This document shows, piece by piece, positions 51,349 to 59,359 of a stretch of DNA of 64,000 bases (the stretch's first letter is position 1; each line of letters starts with the position of its first letter). Both the position numbers and the translations under genes were made by a program. The notes beneath the pieces were generated by a model. That model saw only the letters and a program-made list of their open reading frames with translations. It was not told the origin of the DNA and did no database searches. Source of the DNA: JACMQX01 sp040385105 (GTDB lineage Bacteria > Pseudomonadota > Gammaproteobacteria > Burkholderiales > Burkholderiaceae_C); assembly GCA_040385105.1 (NCBI GenBank), contig JAZKHY010000024.1:1-64000 (forward strand). The letters run 5' to 3'.

Positions 51349-51861
51349 ATGACGCAAGACCTCCACCTGCCGTACCTGCAAGGCTACCCGCCGGAGCTGC
51401 TCGCACAGGTGCGCTCGCTCATCGGGTCGGGCCGCCTGGCCGCCACGCTGGCAAGCCGCTACCCCGAGCCGCATTCGGTGCAAAGCGGACGTGCGCTGTA
51501 CGACTACGTGACCGGCCTCAAGGCCAGCTACATGCGCAGCGCGCCGCCGCTGGCCAAGGTGGAGTGGGACCCGAAGCTGCATGTGGTGCGCAATGCCCTG
51601 GGCACGCACAGCACCGTGTCGCGGGTGCAGGGCAACCGGCTCAAGGCCAAGCGCGAGATCCGCATTGCCGCGCTGTTCAAGGAGGCGCCGGCGGACTTCC
51701 TGCGCATGATCGTCGTGCACGAGCTGGCGCACCTGAAGGAGCGCGAGCATGACAAGGCGTTCTATGCGCTGTGCCAGCACATGGCACCGGACTACCACCA
51801 GCTGGAGTTTGACCTGCGCTTGTGGCTGACGGCACGGGAGCTTGAGGGTTCTCCCGCATGA
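51349..51861 (+). CDS. YgjP/DUF45-type metallopeptidase-like protein
   Basis: A 170-residue cytoplasmic protein with the zinc motif MIVVHELAHLKEREHDKAFY (HExxH plus a downstream His), typical of the YgjP/WLM group. The C-terminal segment HMAPDYHQLEFDLRLWL is also typical of YgjP, where a third metal ligand or substrate residue lies. Members act as small metallopeptidases or have been linked to UTP hydrolysis; the actual substrate is uncertain. It begins 42 nt after the SARP-like gene. Confidence 0.88.
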   Translation: MTQDLHLPYLQGYPPELLAQVRSLIGSGRLAATLASRYPEPHSVQSGRALYDYVTGLKASYMRSAPPLAKVEWDPKLHVVRNALGTHSTVSRVQGNRLKAKREIRIAALFKEAPADFLRMIVVHELAHLKEREHDKAFYALCQHMAPDYHQLEFDLRLWLTARELEGSPA

Positions 51862-52085
51862 GCTGGGCCAGGCCGGCTGCGCGGGGTGTCATGCAAGAGG
51901 CCACAACCGGACACGCATGTACGGAATTATGTTCAGCGTGACGGCGCGCTGCGCCAGTTGCTGCTGCTGCGGGCAAGCCTGAATCGCAATTACCACGTAA
52001 ACTGGCTTCGCAGCACCGTCACGAAAGCGTTGTTCAGGAAGGCGGACGGGCTGTCAAGGAGGCAGCCATTCAGAATGTTCTGATC

Positions 52086-55000
52086 ATGGATGATGACGGC
52101 GGGGGCGCACGCTCCACCCTGTTGTCTGCCCAGCCCGCAGGGCCTGCCGAACGCCGGCGTGTGCTCGTGGTGCTGGTGGTTTCCATCTGCGTGTTCCTCG
52201 TGCTGGCCCCGTTTGCGCGGTTCCAGTTGCCGGCGCTGCCGGCCTTCCTCCCGGCATACCAGGCGGCCTTTGTGATGAGCGAGGTTGTCACGGCCGCGCT
52301 GCTGCTGGGCCAGTACGCCATCCAGCGCTCGCTGGCCCTGCTGGTGCTGGCCTGCGCCTTCCTGTTCAGCGCGCTCATGGCCGTGATGCATGCGGCGAGC
52401 TTCCCGGGCCTGTTCCTGGCAGCCGGCCTGCCGGGCGGCGGCCCTCAGACGACGGCCTGGCTGTACTTCCTCTGGCATGCGGGCTTTCCGCTGCTGGTCA
52501 TCGGCTATGCGCTGCTGGCGCGCCCCGGTGCGGTGGAGAGCCTGGGGCAGGAAGGCGCCCGCAGCCGGCCTGCGCTGCCGATGATTGCGCTGGCGGTCGC
52601 GCTGGTAGCTGCGGCGGTGGCCGCCTGCGCCTGGCTGGTGACGGGTGGCCATGACAGCCTTCCCGCCATCATGCGTGGGGACCGCGATGCCGCCACCAAG
52701 CTGGCGGTCGCAAGCCTGACCTGGCTGCTCGGCCTTGCCGCGATCCCGCTGCTGTGGCGCCGCAAGCCCCATTCCATGCTGGACCTCTGGCTGATGGTGG
52801 TGGTGTGCACCTGGCTGTTTGACGTGGCCCTGGCCGCGGTGCTCAACGGCGGGCGCTACGACCTGGGCTGGTATGCCGGCCGCGTGTACGGCATCCTCGC
52901 CGCGACGTTCATCCTGATCGTGCTGGTGCTGGACAACGCCAGGCTCTACAGCGAGCTGGCCAGGGCCCACGACATCGAGCGTGAGGCCGCCAGGGCATTG
53001 CGCGCGGCCAACCAGCTGGCCGAGGAAGCCACGCAGGCCAAGTCGCAGTTCCTGGCCAACATGAGCCACGAAATCCGCACGCCGATGAATGCCATGCTCG
53101 GCATGACGCAGCTGGCGCTCAAGGGGCAGCTGGAGCCGCGGCAGCGCGACTACCTTAACAAGAGCCTGACGGCGGGCCGCCACCTGCTGGGCGTGCTCAA
53201 CGACATCCTCGACTTCTCCAAGATCGAGGCCGGCAAGCTCACCATCGACAACGTGGACTTCGAGCTGGAGCAGATGCTGTCCAACATCAGCGACCTGGTC
53301 AACGAGAAAGCCAGTGCCAAGGGGCTGGAGTTCGTGATCGACGTGGACGCGAGCGTGCCGCGCATGCTGTACGGCGACCCGCTGCGGCTGGGCCAGGTTC
53401 TGGTCAACTTTGCCAACAACGCGGTCAAGTTCACCGAGAAGGGCGAAGTTGCCATCGTGATCCGGGGCATGGAGGAGACGCCCGAGCATGTGCTCTTGCG
53501 CATCGCCGTCAGCGACACCGGCATTGGCCTGACCGAGGAGCAGTGCAAGCTGCTGTTCCAGTCGTTCCAGCAGGCCGATGCATCGACCACGCGGCGCTTT
53601 GGCGGCACCGGGCTGGGCCTGGCCATCTGCAGGCACCTGGCGCAGCTGATGGGCGGCGACGTGGGCGTGCAAAGCGAGCCGGGCAAGGGCTCGACCTTCT
53701 GGCTCACCGTACCGCTCAAGCGCTCGGCGCGCACGCCGCGCCAGCTGCTGACGGGCGAGCGGCTGCGCGGCCGCCGCATCCTGGTGGTGGACGACAGCGA
53801 TCATGCGCGCGCTGTCGTGGTGAGCATGCTGGCCGGCATGCGGTTCGCGCCGGAGCAGGCGGCCTCCGGCGCGGATGCGCTGCTGGCGGTGCAGGAGGCC
53901 GACATGCAGGGCCGGCCATTCGACGCGCTGGTGCTGGACTGGCAGATGCCCGAGATGGATGGCATCGAGGTGGCGCGCCAGCTGGCCGCGCTGCCGCTGC
54001 GCCACGTCCCGAAGGTGCTGCTTGTCACTGCCTTCAACCGCGAGGAAGTCATCAGCGGTGCCAAGGCCGCAGGCGTGCGCGACGTGCTGGTCAAGCCCCT
54101 CAACCCCTCGCTGTTGTTCGATGCGCTGCTCAATCTGCTGGGCGAATCGGAACTGAGCCCGGGTGCCGGGCAGGTGGATGCCGGCCCGCCGCCCGAAGAT
54201 GCGCTCGCGGGCATGCGGGTGCTGCTGGTGGAAGACAACGAAGCCAACCAGGAGGTGGTGGCCGGCCTGCTGGAACTGCACCATGCGACGGTGGACGTGG
54301 TGGGCAACGGCGAGATCGCGCTGCGCATGCTGGCCGACGCACCGCAGCACCACTGGGATGCCGTGCTGCTGGACATGCAGATGCCGGTGATGGACGGCCT
54401 CACCGCCGCCGGCGAGATCCGCAAGATCGGCCGGCACCGCCACCTGCCGATCATCGCGATGACGGCCAATGCGCTCAAGGGCGACCGCGAGCGGTGCCTG
54501 GCCGCCGGCATGAACGACTATGTCGCCAAGCCGATCGAGGAGGATGAACTCTTTGCCACCCTGGCGCGCTGGCGGGAGTGGCAGGAGGCGCCTGAGGCGG
54601 CCGGCGGAGCACCGCGCGGGGGCGTACCGGCCTCGCCCAGGCCCGCCGCCGCGCAGCCGCCGGTGCCTGTGCCCGTCAATGAGGACCTGGACCGGGTCCG
54701 CGCAGCGCTTGAGGTGCTGGACGCAGCCGCCGCGCACGACGTGCGTTCGGCCATTGGCGTGGTGGCGGGCTATGCCGCGCTGATGCACCGCAAGATCACC
54801 AACGGTGCCGGCGCGGAGGGCGGCAAGGAGCCGGGTGAAATCCTGGAAGTGATGAAGCGCGCGGCAAAGGAAACCGGTGCGCTGGTGTCTGCGTGGCGCG
54901 GGGCGGCGCGGGTGCTGTGGCAGCCGCTGAAGCCCGAGCCGGTGGACATGGGCGCATTGGCCGGGGCCATTGCCGCCGAGCGCATGCGCGAGGCGAAGCC

Positions 55001-55427
55001 ACTGGCTGCGGCGGCCTCCATCACCGTGGCGCCCGGCCTGCCCGCCGCGATGGCCGACCGCAGGATGGTTGAATTCGTCTGGCGCGAATTGCTGGCCAAT
55101 GCGCGCAAGTTCCATGCGGACGCCGGCCGGCTGCAGGTCGCCATCGGTTGCGAGCAGCGGGGCGCGCAGGCCGAGTACTGGGTCCGGGACAACGGCCCCG
55201 GCTACCCTGCCGACGACGCGGCACGCCTGTTCCAGCCCATGCAGCGCCTCCATGGCGGGGACCACCCCGGCTCGGGCCTCGGCCTGTTCGTGGCCAGCCA
55301 GCTGGTGGTGCGCAACGGCGGCCGCATGTGGGCCGAAGCGGCCGGCGCGGCCGGGAGTGGCGGCATGTGCGTGCGCTTTGTCCTGCCGGTGGCGCCGGGC
55401 GGCGTTGCGCCCGGGTCGCAGGACTGA
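52086..55427 (+). CDS. Giant hybrid histidine kinase with two kinase cores and two receivers
   Basis: A 1113-residue inner-membrane protein. Residues 25-285 contain about eight hydrophobic helices forming a MASE-type membrane sensor. Kinase core 1 has HisKA MSHEIRTPMNAMLGM (His328) and HATPase DTGIGL and GTGLGLAI. Receiver 1 has Asp618 (VLDWQMPEMDG) and receiver 2 has Asp763 (LLDMQMPVMDG). Residues about 870-1110 form a second HisKA-like segment (AAAHDVRSAIGVVAGY, His884) and a second HATPase (ELLANARKFH, DNGPGYP, GSGLGLFVASQ). Two catalytic cores in one chain are unusual. The best ribosome site (AAGGAG near 52060) is somewhat distant, so the exact start is uncertain. The acyltransferase gene follows after 16 nt. 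Confidence 0.88.
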   Translation: MDDDGGGARSTLLSAQPAGPAERRRVLVVLVVSICVFLVLAPFARFQLPALPAFLPAYQAAFVMSEVVTAALLLGQYAIQRSLALLVLACAFLFSALMAVMHAASFPGLFLAAGLPGGGPQTTAWLYFLWHAGFPLLVIGYALLARPGAVESLGQEGARSRPALPMIALAVALVAAAVAACAWLVTGGHDSLPAIMRGDRDAATKLAVASLTWLLGLAAIPLLWRRKPHSMLDLWLMVVVCTWLFDVALAAVLNGGRYDLGWYAGRVYGILAATFILIVLVLDNARLYSELARAHDIEREAARALRAANQLAEEATQAKSQFLANMSHEIRTPMNAMLGMTQLALKGQLEPRQRDYLNKSLTAGRHLLGVLNDILDFSKIEAGKLTIDNVDFELEQMLSNISDLVNEKASAKGLEFVIDVDASVPRMLYGDPLRLGQVLVNFANNAVKFTEKGEVAIVIRGMEETPEHVLLRIAVSDTGIGLTEEQCKLLFQSFQQADASTTRRFGGTGLGLAICRHLAQLMGGDVGVQSEPGKGSTFWLTVPLKRSARTPRQLLTGERLRGRRILVVDDSDHARAVVVSMLAGMRFAPEQAASGADALLAVQEADMQGRPFDALVLDWQMPEMDGIEVARQLAALPLRHVPKVLLVTAFNREEVISGAKAAGVRDVLVKPLNPSLLFDALLNLLGESELSPGAGQVDAGPPPEDALAGMRVLLVEDNEANQEVVAGLLELHHATVDVVGNGEIALRMLADAPQHHWDAVLLDMQMPVMDGLTAAGEIRKIGRHRHLPIIAMTANALKGDRERCLAAGMNDYVAKPIEEDELFATLARWREWQEAPEAAGGAPRGGVPASPRPAAAQPPVPVPVNEDLDRVRAALEVLDAAAAHDVRSAIGVVAGYAALMHRKITNGAGAEGGKEPGEILEVMKRAAKETGALVSAWRGAARVLWQPLKPEPVDMGALAGAIAAERMREAKPLAAAASITVAPGLPAAMADRRMVEFVWRELLANARKFHADAGRLQVAIGCEQRGAQAEYWVRDNGPGYPADDAARLFQPMQRLHGGDHPGSGLGLFVASQLVVRNGGRMWAEAAGAAGSGGMCVRFVLPVAPGGVAPGSQD

Positions 55428-55443
55428 TAAGGTCCCCCCATCC

Positions 55444-56619
55444 ATGAGTGACCACCTGCCACCGGCAGCCGCCGGCATACGCCTGCATGCCCTGGACAAC
55501 CTGCGCGGCATCCTGATGTGGCTGGGCATCGTGCTGCATGTGGCTGCCATCTATTCGCTGGAGCCTTCACCGGTGATCTGGCTCGACCCGCAGCGCACCG
55601 TCATTGCCGACCTGTTGATGACGTCCATTCATGCCTTCCGCATGCCGGCGTTTTTCATCCTGGCCGGCTTCTTTGCGATGATGCTGGCCGAGGCACGCGG
55701 GCCGGTTGGCTTGCTGCGGCACCGGCTGGCGCGCCTGGCCCTGCCGTTTGCATTGTTCTGGCCCTTCGTCTGGCTGGCGACCGGCCTTGCCGTGGTCCCG
55801 TTCGTGCACCAGATGGTACGGGGCACCTGGGGCATGGACCCTGCCGTGGTCCTCAGCCTGCCCTTTCCCAGGGGGCCCAACACCATCCACATGTGGTTCC
55901 TCTGGATGCTGCTGTGGTTCTGCGTGGCCACGTCGCTGCTGCTGCGCTTGCCCCGCGCCTGGTTTGCGCCGGTCGCATCGGCGCTGGCCTGGCTGGCAAG
56001 CCGGCCCTGGGGCTTTGCGGTGCTTGCGCTGCCCTTGCTGGCCGCTGGCGCAAGCTATCCACGCGCCATCATCGTGCCTTCTGGTTCATTCCTGCCGCCG
56101 TGGAACGAGTGGCTGCACAACGGCCTGTTCTTCGTGTTCGGGCTGGTGCTGTATGGCCGGCAGGCGGAACTGTTCGCGCAGTTCCAGCAGCGCTGGGTGC
56201 GTTGTGCCGCAGCGGGCCTGGCGTTTTACCTGGCGTGTGCTGTGCTGCGGGATATGCACGCCCCGGATCTGCTGATTGCCTGGTCTTACCTGTGCGCCGG
56301 CTGGCTCTGGAGCTTTGCTGCCATCGGCCTGGCCTTGCGGTTCCTGCAGTCGCGCCATGCGGTGCTGGGTTACCTGTCAGACAGCGCTTATTGGGTCTAT
56401 CTGTGGCATTTCCCGCTGACCGTCCTTTTCGGCGCGCTGCTGTTCCAGCAGCCGTGGCCTGCGCTCGCCAAGATCGCCATCAACATCGCGGGCACCACAC
56501 TGGTCTGCGTCGGCAGCTACCAGCTGCTGGTGCGGTACACGTGGGTTGGCAAACTGCTCAACGGCAAGCGGCACAGACGCGTGGCCGTTGGAGCGCCTGC
56601 GGCGGCAGGGGTGGCCTGA
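55444..56619 (+). CDS. Membrane acyltransferase (acyltransferase 3 family)
   Basis: A 391-residue inner-membrane protein with about ten hydrophobic helices. The opening RLHALDNLRGILMWLGIVLHVAAIY holds the family's conserved Arg and His near the first helix. A second conserved region, HAFRMPAFFILAGFFAMML, follows. Members transfer acyl groups to surface glycans or glucans (the OpgC/OafA type). The start at 55444 follows a GGTCCCCCC stretch with no strong ribosome site, suggesting coupling to the kinase gene 16 nt upstream. The acceptor molecule is unknown. Confidence 0.88.
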   Translation: MSDHLPPAAAGIRLHALDNLRGILMWLGIVLHVAAIYSLEPSPVIWLDPQRTVIADLLMTSIHAFRMPAFFILAGFFAMMLAEARGPVGLLRHRLARLALPFALFWPFVWLATGLAVVPFVHQMVRGTWGMDPAVVLSLPFPRGPNTIHMWFLWMLLWFCVATSLLLRLPRAWFAPVASALAWLASRPWGFAVLALPLLAAGASYPRAIIVPSGSFLPPWNEWLHNGLFFVFGLVLYGRQAELFAQFQQRWVRCAAAGLAFYLACAVLRDMHAPDLLIAWSYLCAGWLWSFAAIGLALRFLQSRHAVLGYLSDSAYWVYLWHFPLTVLFGALLFQQPWPALAKIAINIAGTTLVCVGSYQLLVRYTWVGKLLNGKRHRRVAVGAPAAAGVA

Positions 56620-56629
56620 GCGGGTGCTG

Positions 56630-57277
56630 TCAGCCAGGCTTCCTGAGCACCCACTGAAAGCCCGCAGACCGGTGTCCGTTCATCGTGACGACATCAAACT
56701 CCCTGCTCTCCAGCCTGTCGAATGCGCCGAAGAGTTTGCCCAGCCACTCGAAGGAATGATGGCGCACCCGCGCGCCGTCATCTGTCATGAAGACGCCAAA
56801 CGTCTCACCGGCTTCTGCGTGCTTCGTGTAACGCGCGGCATTCCTTGCGTCGGCCTGGAGTGAATAGTCGCTAAGGTACAGGATGCCGCCGGGCTTGAGC
56901 AGCCGGCTCAACTGGCCGGCCAGTGCGCGCTGCGAGGCATCATCGGGAATGCAGGTCAGTACGGCGAACAGCAACACGCAGTCCACCGAGCCGTCAGGCA
57001 AATCCGGGCCGGACTCATCGATCACGTCGAAGCGCATGCCGGGCAGCGCCTGCCGGGCATGCACGATCATGGCCGGGGAAAAGTCAAGGCCTGTGACGTG
57101 GGTGTACCCAGCCTCTTGCAGTTCCCCGCACAGGCGGCCCTGGCCGCAGCCATAGTCCACCACTCGCGCATCGGGCGCGACATATTTCGCCAGAAGCGCC
57201 TGGTCCAGTGGATGGGTGAATGTCTTGGAGGCGGCGGCGCTGTCCCAGTAGCCGCGTTGGGTGAAGTCGATCGTCAT
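56630..57277 (-). CDS. Class I SAM-dependent methyltransferase
   Basis: A 215-residue methyltransferase. SAM motif I is VVDYGCGQGRLCGEL (about residues 38-52), followed by VTGLDFSPAMIVHAR and the acidic ESGPDLPDGSVDCVLLFAVL region. The rest of the fold is complete, with LKPGGILYLSDYSLQ as the motif after the fifth strand. The target is unknown. It lies downstream of the glutaminase gene on the same strand, 155 nt away, and converges with the acyltransferase gene. Confidence 0.87.
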   Translation of the reverse strand: MTIDFTQRGYWDSAAASKTFTHPLDQALLAKYVAPDARVVDYGCGQGRLCGELQEAGYTHVTGLDFSPAMIVHARQALPGMRFDVIDESGPDLPDGSVDCVLLFAVLTCIPDDASQRALAGQLSRLLKPGGILYLSDYSLQADARNAARYTKHAEAGETFGVFMTDDGARVRHHSFEWLGKLFGAFDRLESREFDVVTMNGHRSAGFQWVLRKPG

Positions 57278-57341
57278 GGGTGAATCTTTGCCGGGTTCAA
57301 GCAGATGTTACGTTCATCGCGCCTGGTATGCGGCATCGCTA

Positions 57342-57363
57342 GTGCACCTGTTGTGCACCTGTT
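57342..57363. repeat. Two 11-bp tandem repeats, with a degenerate third copy
   Basis: GTGCACCTGTT occurs twice in direct succession (57342-57352 and 57353-57363) in the 155-nt gap before the methyltransferase gene, and a degenerate third copy (GCGTGCCTGTC) follows to 57374. Each unit contains the palindrome GTGCAC. Spacing of about one helical turn would suit a cooperative protein-binding site. Confidence 0.6.
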
Positions 57364-57432
57364 GCGTGCCTGTCTTGTACGCCATTTGCGACAACAGGGC
57401 GCATCGCCCCAATCTCCGGCGTCGGCTGGTCA

Positions 57433-59316
57433 TCAGCCCTTATAAGCCGCAGCCTCCGCATTGCTCCGGCGCAAATTCGCCGACAGTTGCCGCGACATTC
57501 CCTCCAGCAGCCGTATCGCCACCCGGGGCCGCTCCTCTTCCAGTTGCCGGAACAGCTCGCGGTCTATGCAGCGGGCCTCCACCGGCGCCGTGGCTACGAT
57601 GTCTGCCGACCGGGGCGAGCCGTCCAGGAAACCCATCTCGCCAAACGTCATGCCGGGGTGGAACACATTGAGCCGCTTGCCCGCGCCGCCGTTGTCTGAC
57701 GGCAGGCGTACCACCACCGAGCCGGACAGCAGGATGTACAGGCGGTTGCTGTCGTCGCCGGCGCGTATGACGGCTTCACCGGCATGGGCCTGCACCGTGG
57801 GCATGATGCCGTCCAGCCAGGCCAGGTCTTCCGCTGCCATGCCGGCCAGCAGGGCGGCGTCGGCCAGCTGCACGGACTTGATGGTGTCCCAGTTGGCGCC
57901 CAGCAGTTCGCGCAGCAGGCTGTTCTCGCAGTGCTCCAGCGCGGTGTCATCGTCGCTGTGCATGATCTTCGGGTCGATGCCTTCGGCCACCAGGGGCTCC
58001 ATGAAGCGGGTGCCGTAGCACAGGAGCAGCGTCACGCCGTGGGCCTGCAGCGTGCCGCCCAGCTGCGACATCAGCCGCATGGCCACAGGGTCGATGCTGG
58101 CCACGTTGCGCAGGTTCAGGATCATGTACTGGCAGTAGGGCGCCTGCTTCAGCGTGAGCCGCACCACGGGCTCAAAGGTCGAGAAGATCAGGTCTCCCTG
58201 CAGCTCGATCAGCCGGATGCGGTGGCTGCTGCCGCGCAGGGTCTGCAGGTGCTGGCCCGAGCGCCTGCGGCGCGAGCTCACCTGGCTGGCGTCGTAGCTC
58301 AGCCTCACCGATGGCTGCGGTGCCGTGCTGGAGTTGAACAGGTGCAGTTGCAGGTCGCGCGCCAGGTCGGCGCAGGCGCGGATGCCCCGCACGCTGTTGC
58401 CCTGCGAGTCCAGCGGTGGCGAGTAGATGCCGATGCCCAGCTGCCCCGGCAGCACGGCCAGGATGCCGCCGCCCACGCCGCTCTTGGCCGGCAGGCCAAC
58501 GCGGTAGATCCATTCGCCTGAAAAGTCATACATGCCGCTGGACGCCATGATCGACAGCACGTTGTCCACGCTGTCGGCGGCGATGGCGCGCTCCCGGGTG
58601 CGCGGGTTGCGTCCGTCGTTGGCCAGGGTGGCGGCTATCAGCGCCAGGTCGCGGCAGGTCACCCGGATGGCGCATTGCTGGAAGTAGGTTTCGAGGATGT
58701 CGGTGGGCTCCTCGTCGATGATGCCGAAGTTGCGCAGCATCCAGCCGATGGCGCGGTTGCGGTGGCCGGTTTCGCTTTCTGACCGGTAGACGTCCCGGTC
58801 AATGTCCAGTGTGCGGCCGGCGCAGGCCGACAGGTAGTCCACCAGCCGCTCGATGCGCGTCTTGCCATCTTTGGCGAGCACCTGGCCGCAAACGGCAATG
58901 GCACCGGCGTTGATCATCGGGTTGAAGGGAGCGCCCGACTCGGGCCGCAGGCTGATGGCGTTGAAGGCGTCGCCCGAGGGCTCCACGCCAATGCGCTTGA
59001 GGATGAACTCCTCGCCCCGGTCCTCCAGCGCCAGCCCGTACGACAGCGCCTTGGAGACGGACTGTATGGTGAAGTGCTGGCGCGTGTCGCCCACCTCGTA
59101 CACATGCCCGTCGCGGGTGGCGATGCAGATGCCGAACCAGTCCGGGTTGGCCTTGGTCAACTCCGGGATGTAGTCGGCGACCTTGCCGCTTGTCACCCCG
59201 GCATGGCGGGCATGGAGTTCCTGCAGGTAGGCTTCGATGGGCGAGCCGGTATGGCTGGTGGCGGTGGAGGCTAGCACGGGGACTTTCTTTTGTGGTTGAC
59301 GCTCCGTCAGCGGCAA
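57433..59316 (-). CDS. glsA: Glutaminase A fused to STAS and cyclic-nucleotide-binding domains
   Basis: A 627-residue cytoplasmic protein. Residues about 25-325 are a complete serine-dependent glutaminase (glutamine to glutamate plus ammonia) with the S-x-x-K site Ser86 and Lys89 in IQSVSKALSYGLALED and MINAGAIAVCGQ. A STAS domain (about 355-460) and a cNMP-binding domain (about 480-610) follow; the phosphate-binding cassette FGEMGFLDGSPRSAD has Glu560 and Arg569. The tail suggests allosteric control by cAMP or cGMP. The annotated start is a TTG; a GTG at 59277 (residue 14) is an equally good start because conservation begins near residue 25. Confidence 0.9.
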   Translation of the reverse strand: MPLTERQPQKKVPVLASTATSHTGSPIEAYLQELHARHAGVTSGKVADYIPELTKANPDWFGICIATRDGHVYEVGDTRQHFTIQSVSKALSYGLALEDRGEEFILKRIGVEPSGDAFNAISLRPESGAPFNPMINAGAIAVCGQVLAKDGKTRIERLVDYLSACAGRTLDIDRDVYRSESETGHRNRAIGWMLRNFGIIDEEPTDILETYFQQCAIRVTCRDLALIAATLANDGRNPRTRERAIAADSVDNVLSIMASSGMYDFSGEWIYRVGLPAKSGVGGGILAVLPGQLGIGIYSPPLDSQGNSVRGIRACADLARDLQLHLFNSSTAPQPSVRLSYDASQVSSRRRRSGQHLQTLRGSSHRIRLIELQGDLIFSTFEPVVRLTLKQAPYCQYMILNLRNVASIDPVAMRLMSQLGGTLQAHGVTLLLCYGTRFMEPLVAEGIDPKIMHSDDDTALEHCENSLLRELLGANWDTIKSVQLADAALLAGMAAEDLAWLDGIMPTVQAHAGEAVIRAGDDSNRLYILLSGSVVVRLPSDNGGAGKRLNVFHPGMTFGEMGFLDGSPRSADIVATAPVEARCIDRELFRQLEEERPRVAIRLLEGMSRQLSANLRRSNAEAAAYKG

Positions 59317-59359
59317 GCATCTTCAGCAAGTCTCGCGCCAACCTCCCCCGGCTGGTGTG

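Noticed and set aside
49312..51798. Long minus-strand open frame (828 codons) opposite the SARP-like gene
   Set aside because: Low-complexity His/Gln/Arg composition, and it runs through two real plus-strand genes.
51886..52083. Small open frame of 65 codons starting at GTG, just before the giant kinase gene
   Set aside because: No ribosome site and no recognisable fold; the region is better read as a leader, so it was not called as a gene. Apart from AAGGAG near 52060 I see nothing else in 51862-52085.
51990..55550. Very long antisense open frame (1186 codons) opposite the giant kinase gene
   Set aside because: It is the shadow of a high-GC coding strand; its translation is His/Arg/Gln-rich without domains, while the plus strand gives intact kinase motifs.
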